Shown: piece by piece, positions 33,528-41,855 of the stretch
How positions within the stretch are numbered: position 1 is the stretch's first letter
Layout of the letters: each line of letters begins with the position of its first letter
Assembly (NCBI RefSeq): GCF_002287505.1
Contig: NZ_CP019688.1
Coordinates: forward strand, 806,001 to 870,000
Direction of reading: 5' to 3'
Source: Corynebacterium glaucum
Lineage (GTDB): Bacteria > Actinomycetota > Actinomycetes > Mycobacteriales > Mycobacteriaceae
DNA length: 64,000 nucleotides
The notes under the pieces: generated by a model
Database searches by the model: none
Told to the model about the DNA's origin: nothing
Seen by the model: the letters and a program-made list of their open reading frames with translations, nothing else
Position numbers and translations under genes: made by a program

Positions 33528-34781
33528 CTAGCTGTTTTCAGCGTTTTGCGCGGAGACCTCTTTCAAACTGGATGCGCCGAACACGCCTGCAAAACCCACT
33601 ACTGCCAGGAAGAGCAAGGTTGCCTGCGGGCCGAAGATGGACACCACGGAGGAGATCCCGCCGACGACAAGCAGCACCACGCCCATCACCGTGTTGGACG
33701 CGCCGGTGATCACGGTGCGGCGGTCACCTTCGGCCATGTCGACGAGGTAGGTCTTGCGGCTCACGCGCACCGCGGTGTGAGCCAAATTGACCAGGAAGAA
33801 CCCGGCGGGGAAGACCCACGCGTTGACGCTGTCCGGCGCCAACCGTGCCGACGCGACCAGCGCGACCAAGACCGCGGAAGCGAAGCCAGCCGACCAGGCC
33901 ATCGTGCGTTTCGACGACTTGTCCGACCACAACCCCGAGATCCGGCCACCAAGCAGCGATGCGCCGCCGGAGGCGATGATGAAGGCACCCAGCCCGCTGA
34001 GGTTGGCGCCCTGCTCGCTCGCGAGCACCACGATGAACGGGGTAGAGAGGGCGGTGACCAGCATGAGCGAACGCACGAGCAAGAAGCGCTGTAGGTCCGC
34101 GTCGCTTTTTACCAACTCCCACACCTGCCGCATGTCGGCGCCGTTGGAGCCGGATTTCTCCGGCTCCGGTTCCTCAATTCCGTGGAACACCAGCGAAGCG
34201 AAGGCCCAGGTCGACGCACCGAGCGCGAGCAGCGCTGCGAGCCCCCAGGCGGGCAGCTCATCTGGCAGGAACATGAGTATCAAACCGATCGCTAGCGTAA
34301 ACGCGCCCGCGAGCGCTGTGGCCCGGCCCGTGATCAGCCCGCGGTTGCCCTTGGAGATAGTGCGGCCTTGCACATCCTTGCCAGCAATGGAACACAGCGC
34401 CCGGAAGAGCGCCAGGATGGCTAAGAGGATGACGACTGCGATGCCGAGCAGCCAGCCGTCGAAAAGCAAAGCACAAAGCGCAATGATCCCTGCGGCGATG
34501 GCTTGGCCCCATGAACCGATGAGCCACACGCGCTTGCGCGATTTGTGCGAGGTGACCCAGGGGGAAAGGAATGCCTGGGGGAGCATCGAGAGCGACTCGC
34601 GGGCCGGCACAAGCAGCGAGGTGAAAATGTGGGGCACGCCCGCGGCGGTGAACAGCCGCGGGAGGACGGTTTTGGGCGCGACGATCTGGTCGCCGATGTT
34701 TTGCAAACCGTTGGACCAGATGAAGCGTTTCGCGTTGCGTTCTTCGTTGGCGGGGGCGTGATCGCCGGGGGTGTCTGCCAT
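33528..34781 (-). CDS. MFS transporter, EntS-like
   Basis: A 417-residue major facilitator with a hydrophilic start (ERNAKRFIWSNGLQNIGDQI) and twelve hydrophobic segments; a central cytosolic loop (EEPEPEKSGSNGADMRQVWEL) divides the halves. GGASLLGGRISGLWSD is the MFS helix-2/3-type motif in the second half, placing it near the DHA/EntS group, but the substrate is unknown. The reading frame stays open 1.56 kb further upstream, opposite the multicopper oxidase; that stretch is antisense shadow, so the start is the ATG at 34781. It shares a 66-base divergent promoter region with the oxidase. Confidence 0.8.
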   Translation of the reverse strand: MADTPGDHAPANEERNAKRFIWSNGLQNIGDQIVAPKTVLPRLFTAAGVPHIFTSLLVPARESLSMLPQAFLSPWVTSHKSRKRVWLIGSWGQAIAAGIIALCALLFDGWLLGIAVVILLAILALFRALCSIAGKDVQGRTISKGNRGLITGRATALAGAFTLAIGLILMFLPDELPAWGLAALLALGASTWAFASLVFHGIEEPEPEKSGSNGADMRQVWELVKSDADLQRFLLVRSLMLVTALSTPFIVVLASEQGANLSGLGAFIIASGGASLLGGRISGLWSDKSSKRTMAWSAGFASAVLVALVASARLAPDSVNAWVFPAGFFLVNLAHTAVRVSRKTYLVDMAEGDRRTVITGASNTVMGVVLLVVGGISSVVSIFGPQATLLFLAVVGFAGVFGASSLKEVSAQNAENS

Positions 34782-34847
34782 AGTGCGGATAGTAGGGTCG
34801 AGTACGTAGAGGCGCAGAAATAAGTGTCGGCTAAGCAGGAGGTTTTG

Positions 34848-36344
34848 GTGAACGAGCGGTTTGGCAGGCGGACGTTTTTCAAGGGCACGCTGATTGCTGC
34901 CGGTGCGCTGCTCGCCGCGTGCACAGACATGGATGGGCCGGCAGGGCCCGGCGGTACGCGCTCTGACCAGGCGGTGCCGAAAGGCGTTGACGCGGAGGCG
35001 CGCCCGCTGCCCATCCCGCCGCTCGAGGAGGGAGAGTTGGACGGCACCACCCGCCGCTTCGAACTCACGGCGCAGGAGGGCGAGTTCGAGATCGTCCCGG
35101 GCACGACAACCAGAACCTGGGGCTTTAATGGCGCGTGGCTGGGCCCGACGCTGTACATGCGCCGCGGCGAGCGCATCGAGATGACGGTGCATAACGAAGT
35201 CTCGGAGCCGACCGTGGTCCACTGGCACGGCCTGCACTTGCCCGCGGCCGCCGACGGGGGACCGGCGCAGATGTTCGATCCCGGCGAGACCTGGGAGCCT
35301 GCCTGGGACGTCGACCAGCCGGCGGCGACGTGTTGGTACCACCCGCACCCGCACGAGGTTTCCGCGCTGCACGCCTACAGGGGTCTTGCCGGCGCCATCG
35401 TGATCGCGGACGAGGAGGCGGACGCCCTCGAGCTGCCCAACAACTACGGCGTTGACGACATCCCGGTGGTGATCACGGACGCGAAGTTCACCGAGGACGG
35501 CCAGCTGGACGAGATCATCGACTCCACCTACGGCCTCCTCGGCGACACGCCGCTGATCAACGGCATCACCAAACCCCGCTTCGAGGCGACCACCCGGCGT
35601 GTGCGCCTGCGCGTGCTCAACGGCGCGACGATGCGCTTCCACAACCTCATGTTGGGGAAGCCCGTGCATGTCATCGCCACCGACCAAGGGCTCCTCGAGG
35701 CGCCGGTGGAAGTCGACGCGGTGCTGCTCAGCCCCGGCGAGCGCGTCGAAATCATCGTGGACCTCGAGCCGGGGGAGGAGCTCACGCTGCGCTCCGGCGG
35801 CGTGGCAAAAGGCAAGACGGCGGACGGCTTCGGGCTCCATGACACGTTCGACCTGCTCGAGATCACCGGCCCACCGGAAGACGCCGCCGAGGCTCCGCAG
35901 TTGCCGCGCCGGCTCGTTGCCCATGGCGTCGATAAGCAAACTGCTCCTGAAACCGAGCGGGAGTTTCGCTTGAACGGCTTCCAGATCAACGAGCAATCGA
36001 TGGACATGCACCGGGTTGATGTGGTGGTGGACCATGAGGGGCCGGAGCTGTGGCGGGTGACCAACGAGAACGACGATTGGCCGCACAACTTCCACATCCA
36101 TAACGCGCGGTTCAAGGTTGCGGGGGTAGATGGCGGCGAGCTCGCGTTCACCCACGGGTGGCACGACACGATCAACATCCCGCCGCTGGCCACGGTGGAG
36201 CTGCTTGTCGAATTCGGCTACTACCCGGATCCCACGCTCGCCTACATGTTCCACTGCCACATGCTTTTCCACGAGGACGAGGGCATGATGGGCCAGTTCG
36301 TGGTGGTCGAGCCGGGCCAGTCCCCGCAGCTTGCAGGGCACTAG
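34848..36344 (+). CDS. Tat-exported lipoprotein multicopper oxidase
   Basis: A 498-residue periplasmic multicopper oxidase of the CueO/SufI type. The signal has a twin-arginine motif (FGRRTFFKG) and a lipobox (LLAAC), so it is exported folded and then lipidated. Copper ligands: HWHGLH and WYHPHPHE in domain 1, HNFHIHN and FHCHMLFHEDEGMMG in domain 3 (type 1, 2 and 3 sites complete). It is expected to oxidise Cu(I), Fe(II) or phenols. The GTG at 34848 follows AGGAGG and gives a clean signal peptide; the earlier GTG at 34824 lacks one. A CGTCGATAAGC word is inside. Confidence 0.9.
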   Translation: MNERFGRRTFFKGTLIAAGALLAACTDMDGPAGPGGTRSDQAVPKGVDAEARPLPIPPLEEGELDGTTRRFELTAQEGEFEIVPGTTTRTWGFNGAWLGPTLYMRRGERIEMTVHNEVSEPTVVHWHGLHLPAAADGGPAQMFDPGETWEPAWDVDQPAATCWYHPHPHEVSALHAYRGLAGAIVIADEEADALELPNNYGVDDIPVVITDAKFTEDGQLDEIIDSTYGLLGDTPLINGITKPRFEATTRRVRLRVLNGATMRFHNLMLGKPVHVIATDQGLLEAPVEVDAVLLSPGERVEIIVDLEPGEELTLRSGGVAKGKTADGFGLHDTFDLLEITGPPEDAAEAPQLPRRLVAHGVDKQTAPETEREFRLNGFQINEQSMDMHRVDVVVDHEGPELWRVTNENDDWPHNFHIHNARFKVAGVDGGELAFTHGWHDTINIPPLATVELLVEFGYYPDPTLAYMFHCHMLFHEDEGMMGQFVVVEPGQSPQLAGH

Positions 36345-36372
36345 GGGCTTGTCGCTTAACGACGAAAAAGCA

Positions 36373-36411
36373 GCGCGGAAACCCAGAAACGCCGGTTCCA
36401 GGTTTCCGCGC
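36373..36411 (-). terminator. Intrinsic terminator (minus strand)
   Basis: GCGCGGAAACC and GGTTTCCGCGC form an 11-bp stem. On the minus strand it is followed by TGCTTTTTCGTC, so it ends the 119-aa gene. A degenerate motif copy (GCTTAACGACG, 36354-36364) lies in the tail. Confidence 0.7.
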
Positions 36412-36431
36412 CGCGGAAGAATTTCGGGCGC

Positions 36432-36791
36432 TTAGTTCGTCGAGGTGGCAGGTGCGTCCTCGGTGACCTCTTCGGTAGCGGTGTCCGGGTTCTCCTGCTC
36501 AGCTGCCGGGCTCTCTGCGGCGGTCGCGGTCGCGTCGGCGGTCGGAGAGATCGGCTGCTCGTCGGAGTCGTCGGAGCAGGAGCGGAAGCCCCAGATCAGC
36601 GCAAATGCCAGGATGACCAGGCCGATCCAGATGAGCCAGGACGGGAACTTCTTCTGGCCGGTTGGCATCTGCTCTTCGATCTCGCTCTGGTCCGGATCCG
36701 GCGAGGTCTCGGCGCGCTCGTTTGCAGCACGAGCTGCTGAGGTGTCCTTCGCGCGGTTCGGATCGTTCGGGTTCGGGGTTGCGGTGCTCAT
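36432..36791 (-). CDS. Single-helix membrane protein, 119 aa
   Basis: A small protein with a hydrophilic N-terminal half (residues 1-50, rich in Pro, Asn, Asp, Glu), one membrane helix at 51-69 (SWLIWIGLVILAFALIWGF), then RSCSDDSDEQ and an acidic Ala/Thr/Glu-rich tail. The charge pattern around the helix is ambiguous. No known family is recognised. It reads as a free-standing gene with its own terminator. Confidence 0.65.
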   Translation of the reverse strand: MSTATPNPNDPNRAKDTSAARAANERAETSPDPDQSEIEEQMPTGQKKFPSWLIWIGLVILAFALIWGFRSCSDDSDEQPISPTADATATAAESPAAEQENPDTATEEVTEDAPATSTN

Positions 36792-36912
36792 TTGTGGACG
36801 TTCCTCTCATCAGTGTGTCTGGGGAAACGGCGACACAGGTGATTGACAGTTCAAAGACCAAAAATAGTCACGGTCCCAAGTGTGGGCTTGGGGACACCCC
36901 TTTAGGGGTGGC

Positions 36913-37128
36913 TTAGGAACTTTGTGCTTCGTCCACGAGTTGCCCAATCAGCGCACACACTTCACCGCCGATGCGGTTCGCCTCGTCCCACCCTTCAGAT
37001 GCCGCAGTGTGCTTCAGGCTGGTCAAAATCATGCCGATCCCGGCGGTGAGCGTCTCGGAGTTTCCCAGCGTCTCGGCGGTGGAGGTCATCTCCATCGTGT
37101 CAAGGTCGATTGTGATGGTGCGTGCCAT
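36913..37128 (-). CDS. Small hypothetical protein, 71 aa
   Basis: A 71-residue soluble protein starting MARTITIDLDTMEMTSTAET, with a mostly helical second half ending in GGEVCALIGQLVDEAQSS. It has an ATG start after a plausible GAAGGCTGA region and lies between the tRNA-Gln gene and the 119-aa gene. Not recognised; it may be a phage-free relic or a real small protein. Confidence 0.45.
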   Translation of the reverse strand: MARTITIDLDTMEMTSTAETLGNSETLTAGIGMILTSLKHTAASEGWDEANRIGGEVCALIGQLVDEAQSS

Positions 37129-37162
37129 CTGAATTCAGCCTTCCGCTTGCAGACGAAAAAAG

Positions 37163-37234
37163 CTTCCCCACCAGGACTCGAACCTAGAATGACGGTACCA
37201 AAAACCGTAGTGTTGCCAATTACACCATGGGGAA
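37163..37234 (-). tRNA. tRNA-Gln (UUG)
   Basis: A 72-nt cloverleaf read on the minus strand: acceptor TTCCCCA pairs TGGGGAA, D-arm GTG...CAC, anticodon stem ACGGT/ACCGT with loop TTTTGGT giving anticodon TTG, T-arm CTAGG-TTCGAGT-CCTGG, discriminator G. CCA is not encoded. Confidence 0.93.
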
Positions 37235-37434
37235 AGACAGTAGAAGAGTGTAGACCATCGCTCGGTGAACCCAAAGACGCGGGTAGCGCTGGAAGGACAC
37301 CCTCCGTTCCGTCACCGTCTTGGACATCGGTTGGAGCATCGGTTTGGGCACCGGTGTGGACATCGGTTTGGGTTCAGACGGCTAGCGGGAAGCTGCCACT
37401 CCGTCCAAAGCTACGGTTCCGTAAACTGCATTCC

Positions 37435-38097
37435 ATGGCTCGTCAACGGATGACCGGCACGCAGCGCCGGGATCAACTTATGAACGTGGGTCGCTGCGTG
37501 TTCGCCGAGCGCGGGTACGACGGCACTTCAGTCGAGGAGATCGCGAGCCGGGCCGGCGTCTCCAAGCCCGTTGTCTACGAGCACTTCGGCGGCAAAGAGG
37601 GGCTCTACCGCGCCGTGATCGAGCGGGAGATGGAACGCCTCCAGGCAGCCATCGTGGGCGCGATCCAGGAGGGCCGCTGGCGCGAGCGCATCGAGCGCGG
37701 CGTGCTCGCGCTGCTGACCTACGTTGAAGATGACACCGACGGGTTCATCATCCTCGCGCACGGTCAGGTGCCGGGGGAGGAAGGAACCTACTCCACTATC
37801 TTGAACCGGGTCACCGCGCAAGTGTCCTATTTGCTTGCGTTGGCGTTCAACCACCGGGGATTAGATGAGGACGCGGCGACGTTGTACGGTCAGGCTCTGG
37901 TTGGCACGGTCTCCAACACCGCCCTGTGGTGGTTGGATGAGCGCACGCCGGACAAACACTCGGTGGCCAGACACATTGCAAACCTGTGCTGGAACGGCCT
38001 GCGCGGGCTCGAGGCCCTGCCGCACGTCGCCCCCGATGATCAAGCAGACCCCGCATACCAAGCAGACCCCGCAGAACATTCCGAGAAGGACGAATGA
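37435..38097 (+). CDS. TetR-family regulator upstream of mfd
   Basis: A 220-residue TetR protein. The HTH is in residues 12-55 (TSVEEIASRAGVSKPVVYEH followed by FGGKEGLYRAVI). The rest is a helical ligand domain; the C-terminus (DQADPAYQADPAEHSEKDE) is disordered. The ATG is seven bases after TAAACT, so probably leaderless. It overlaps mfd by four bases, matching the conserved corynebacterial tetR-mfd pair. Target unknown; the preceding 200 bases hold a degenerate 12-bp repeat (TGGACATCGGTT-like, 37321-37380). Confidence 0.85.
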   Translation: MARQRMTGTQRRDQLMNVGRCVFAERGYDGTSVEEIASRAGVSKPVVYEHFGGKEGLYRAVIEREMERLQAAIVGAIQEGRWRERIERGVLALLTYVEDDTDGFIILAHGQVPGEEGTYSTILNRVTAQVSYLLALAFNHRGLDEDAATLYGQALVGTVSNTALWWLDERTPDKHSVARHIANLCWNGLRGLEALPHVAPDDQADPAYQADPAEHSEKDE

Positions 38098-41000
38098 CCC
38101 CAGGCGATTCCCCGACACCGCAGACCGCTCCTCCGATGCTTGCGGGTGTGTTGACCTCCGCGCTTACCGACCCGAAGCTGCAAGGCGTCGGTGCGCGAGT
38201 CGGCGACGAGGCGCTGCACATCACCGCGATCGATCAAGCCCGCCCGTGGGTTGTTGGCGCGATCGCGCGTCAAGCTCCGACCCTGGTGGTCACCGCCACC
38301 GCGCACGAAGCTGAAGATCTCGCGGCGGAGCTCAAGGCGATCGTGGGGGAGGATCGCGTCGCCCACTTCCCGTCGTATGAGACCCTGCCGCACGAGCGGC
38401 TTTCACCCGCCGCGGACGTGGTGGGCCGCCGCGCCAAGGTGCTGCATGAGCTGCCCCGCGTCATTGTCGCCGCAGCTCGCGCCGTGTGTCAGCCCGCGCT
38501 GCCCGCACCTGCGCCGATCACTGTGGCGGTGGACACGGAACGCGATTTCACCGGGCTGGTCCGCGAGATCGAGCAGTTCGCCTACACGCACGTGGACATG
38601 GTCGCCAGCCGCGGTGAGTTCGCCACCCGCGGCGGCATCATCGATGTCTTTCCCACCACCGCACTCAACCCCGTGCGCATCGAGTTCTGGGGCGATGAGG
38701 TCACCGACATCCGCACCTTCGCGGTGGCCGACCAGCGCACCATCGAGGAAGCCCCTACCGTCGAGCTTTACCCGGCGAGACAGTTGCTTATCGACGACTC
38801 CGTCAAAACGCGGGCCGATGAACTCGCCCGCGCCTACCCGTCGAACCCCACGTTGGTGAGCCTGCTTGGCCGGCTGGCCGAGGGCACCCACGCCGATGGG
38901 GAAGAGGCGCTCCTGCCAGCGCTCACCGACCAGCCGTGGGCGGTCCTCCCGGAACTATTGCCTTCCGGCGCGGTTGTGCTGGTGACCAACCCGGAGAAGG
39001 TGCGTGCGCGCATCGAGGACCTGGCCGCCACCGACCGTGAATTCCTCGAAGCCGGGTGGGAAGCGGCCGCCATGGGCGCCGACGGACCGGTCGCGGTCGA
39101 AGGCGTTGATGTCTCGGCATCGTCCTACCGCTCGTTCGAATCCTTGGAGGTTTCCGCCCGCAAGGCCGGAAACGCGTGGTGGACATTCGCACCTCCCGGC
39201 ATGTTCGTGGCCGACGACGCTGCGACGCTGCCACTTGAGTTCGATGCCGCTCCCGCGCCCAAGGGCGATCAAAAGGCCATAGAGCAGCTCTACGCCACGT
39301 TGAAGCTGCACGTGCAGGACAACCACGGCAAAGCCGCGTTTGTGGCCCCAGCCAAGGGCACGATTGAACGAACCGCGGAGCGCCTGCGCGAGCACGGCAT
39401 CTCGGCGCGCATCGCCACGCCGGGCTTGGAACCCGTCGAAGGCGCGGTGACGCTGTACCAGGCCCTCAACCACGGAGGCCTCGTCTTCTCTGCTCAGAGC
39501 TCGACCCCCGGGCTAGTCATGGTGTCCGAAACCGACGTCACCGGCAACCGCGTCGGCGACATTGCGGGTGCCAAGCGCCGCGCGCCGCGCCGCCGCAACC
39601 GCGTTGATCCGCTTGCGCTGCAGCCGGGCGATTACGTCGTGCACGAAACCCACGGCATCGGCCGGTTCCTCAAGATGGCCGAGCGCACCATCAAAGCCGG
39701 CGACGAGGACTCGCGCCGCGAGTACATCGTGCTCGAATACCAGCCCGCCAAACGCGGCCAACCCGCTGATCAGTTGTGGGTGCCCATGGAGTCGCTTGAC
39801 CTCCTGTCCAAGTACACCGGCGGCGAGCAACCGCACTTGAGCAAGATGGGTGGCTCCGACTGGAAGACCACCAAGCGCAAGGCCCGCGCCGCGGTCCGCG
39901 AGATCGCGGGCGAGCTCATTGAGCTCTACGCAAAGCGCCAAGCCGCGCCGGGCCACGCCTTCGCCCCAGACACGCCGTGGCAGCACGAGATGGAAGACGC
40001 GTTCCCGTTCGTCGAAACCGAGGACCAGCTCGCGGCGATCGAAGCGGTGAAAGAGGACATGGAAAAGCCCGTGCCGATGGACCGCGTCATCGTCGGCGAT
40101 GTCGGCTTCGGCAAGACCGAAGTGGCAGTCCGCGCGGCGTTCAAGGCGGTCCAGGACGGTAAGCAGGTCGCGGTGCTGGTGCCCACGACGCTGCTAGCGC
40201 AACAGCACTTCACCACATTCTCCGAGCGGATGGACGGTTTCGGGGTCACCGTGCGTGAGCTGTCTCGCTTCACCTCAACCAAGGAAGCCAAAGAAATCAA
40301 CGCTGGGCTTGCCGACGGCTCGGTCGACGTAGTCATCGGCACCCACCGCCTCCTGGCAACCGGTGTGCAGTGGAAGAACTTGGGCCTCATCGTGGTCGAT
40401 GAGGAGCAGCGCTTCGGCGTGGAGCACAAGGAGCACATCAAGGCCTTAAAGTCCCACGTCGATGTGCTCACCATGACTGCGACGCCGATTCCGCGCACCC
40501 TCGAAATGAGCCTGACCGGCATCCGCGAGATGACGTCTATCACCACTCCACCCGAGGACCGCCACCCGGTGCTGACGTACGTCGGCCCGCACGAGGACAA
40601 ACAGGTCGCGGCTGCAATCCGCCGCGAGCTGCTTCGCGACGGCCAGGTGTTCTACATCCACAACAAGGTCGCCGACATCGAGCGGGTGGCAAGCCAAGTG
40701 CGAGAACTCGTGCCCGAGGCGCGAGTCGTGGTCGCCCACGGGCAGATGAGCGAACAGGTGCTCGAGCAGACGGTGCAGGGGTTCTGGAACCGTGACTTCG
40801 ATGTGCTGGTGTGCACCACGATTGTGGAGACCGGCCTCGACATCGCCAACGCGAACACGCTAATCGTCGAGAATGCGCAGAACATGGGCCTGAGCCAGCT
40901 GCACCAGCTGCGCGGTCGTGTAGGGCGCTCGCGTGAGCGTGCGTACGCCTACTTCTTGTACCCGAAGGAGTACACACTGACCGAGACGTCCTACGACCGC

Positions 41001-41762
41001 CTCGCCACCATCGCGCAGAACAACGATCTCGGCGCGGGCATTGCGGTGGCGCAGAAAGACCTGGAGATGCGCGGTGCCGGCAACGTGCTGGGTGCTGAGC
41101 AGTCCGGCCACATCGCCGGAGTCGGGTTCGACATGTACGTCCGCCTAGTCGGCGAGGCGGTGGAGACGTTCAAGGCGCTCATGCAGGGCGAAGTCGTCGA
41201 CGCCACCGACCAGGGGCCGAAGGAAATCCGCGTCGACCTGCCTGTCGACGCGCATATCCCGGAGTCCTACATCAACTCCGAGCGCCTCCGCCTCGAGGTG
41301 TACCGCAAACTTGCCGAGGCCCGCAGCGAAGATGCGCTGCGCATCGTCGCGGATGAGATGGTGGACCGCTTCGGACCGCTGCCGACCGAAGTGGAATACC
41401 TCATGGCTGTTGCCCGGCTGCGCCACCAGGCCCGTGAGGTGGGTGTTGCCGACATCCTGACTCAGGGCACCCGGCTCAAACTTCACCCCGTTGATCTCCC
41501 GGATTCCAAGCAGGTGCGCCTCAAGCGTCTATATCCCGGTGCGAACTACCGCGCTGCGGCAAAGACGCTCCAGGTACCGATGCCACGCGAATCAAAGGCA
41601 ATCAACAGCCCGAACCTGCGCGACACCGCGCTGTTGCAGTGGGTGTCCGACTTCCTGACCGAGATGTTCGATGCCCCCAAGGTATCTGTATCGGGCTCGA
41701 GCGCGGTAGACACCGACAACCTCACCGGCCAGCCGACCGGGGTGCTGTCCTTCCATGAGTAG
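38094..41762 (+). CDS. mfd: Transcription-repair coupling factor
   Basis: Mfd (1222 aa) removes RNA polymerase stalled at lesions and recruits UvrA for transcription-coupled repair. Seen in order: UvrB-like N-terminal module, the CarD-like RNA polymerase-interacting domain (DYVVHETHGIGRFLKMAERTIK, about 515-540), translocase with Walker A GDVGFGKT near 666-673, Walker B VDEEQRFG near 768-775, TATPIPRT, and the QLRGRVGRS motif VI; TRCF C-terminal domain at the end. Start overlaps tetR. A CGTCGATAAGC word lies near its N-terminal third. Confidence 0.96.
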   Translation: MTPGDSPTPQTAPPMLAGVLTSALTDPKLQGVGARVGDEALHITAIDQARPWVVGAIARQAPTLVVTATAHEAEDLAAELKAIVGEDRVAHFPSYETLPHERLSPAADVVGRRAKVLHELPRVIVAAARAVCQPALPAPAPITVAVDTERDFTGLVREIEQFAYTHVDMVASRGEFATRGGIIDVFPTTALNPVRIEFWGDEVTDIRTFAVADQRTIEEAPTVELYPARQLLIDDSVKTRADELARAYPSNPTLVSLLGRLAEGTHADGEEALLPALTDQPWAVLPELLPSGAVVLVTNPEKVRARIEDLAATDREFLEAGWEAAAMGADGPVAVEGVDVSASSYRSFESLEVSARKAGNAWWTFAPPGMFVADDAATLPLEFDAAPAPKGDQKAIEQLYATLKLHVQDNHGKAAFVAPAKGTIERTAERLREHGISARIATPGLEPVEGAVTLYQALNHGGLVFSAQSSTPGLVMVSETDVTGNRVGDIAGAKRRAPRRRNRVDPLALQPGDYVVHETHGIGRFLKMAERTIKAGDEDSRREYIVLEYQPAKRGQPADQLWVPMESLDLLSKYTGGEQPHLSKMGGSDWKTTKRKARAAVREIAGELIELYAKRQAAPGHAFAPDTPWQHEMEDAFPFVETEDQLAAIEAVKEDMEKPVPMDRVIVGDVGFGKTEVAVRAAFKAVQDGKQVAVLVPTTLLAQQHFTTFSERMDGFGVTVRELSRFTSTKEAKEINAGLADGSVDVVIGTHRLLATGVQWKNLGLIVVDEEQRFGVEHKEHIKALKSHVDVLTMTATPIPRTLEMSLTGIREMTSITTPPEDRHPVLTYVGPHEDKQVAAAIRRELLRDGQVFYIHNKVADIERVASQVRELVPEARVVVAHGQMSEQVLEQTVQGFWNRDFDVLVCTTIVETGLDIANANTLIVENAQNMGLSQLHQLRGRVGRSRERAYAYFLYPKEYTLTETSYDRLATIAQNNDLGAGIAVAQKDLEMRGAGNVLGAEQSGHIAGVGFDMYVRLVGEAVETFKALMQGEVVDATDQGPKEIRVDLPVDAHIPESYINSERLRLEVYRKLAEARSEDALRIVADEMVDRFGPLPTEVEYLMAVARLRHQAREVGVADILTQGTRLKLHPVDLPDSKQVRLKRLYPGANYRAAAKTLQVPMPRESKAINSPNLRDTALLQWVSDFLTEMFDAPKVSVSGSSAVDTDNLTGQPTGVLSFHE

Positions 41763-41797
41763 CCAAGCGTGGGCGCTCAGCCGCCTCGGCTCTGACG

Positions 41798-41838
41798 AAA
41801 CCGCGCGATCCCTTTGCAGATGGGATAACGCGCGGGTT
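41798..41838. terminator. Hairpin between convergent mfd and phytase-like gene
   Basis: AACCGCGCGATCCC and GGGATAACGCGCGGGTT can pair with a small bulge around a loop of about nine bases. Located between the two convergent stops, with only weak T content. Confidence 0.45.
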
Positions 41839-41855
41839 GTCGTGAATCGTGCGGG

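Noticed and set aside
34782..36341. A long minus-strand open frame continuing the MFS gene opposite the multicopper oxidase
   Set aside because: Its translation has no family motifs and a Val/His/Arg-rich composition typical of antisense frames of GC-rich genes; the sense strand encodes a complete multicopper oxidase.
37163..37234. tRNA-Gln as an integration (attB) site
   Set aside because: No integrase, direct repeat of the tRNA 3' end or foreign genes are seen nearby.
37321..37380. Degenerate 12-bp repeats (TGGACATCGGTT-like) upstream of tetR
   Set aside because: Only about four imperfect units, with no spacer regularity; not a CRISPR or a clear regulatory array. Noted in the tetR entry only.
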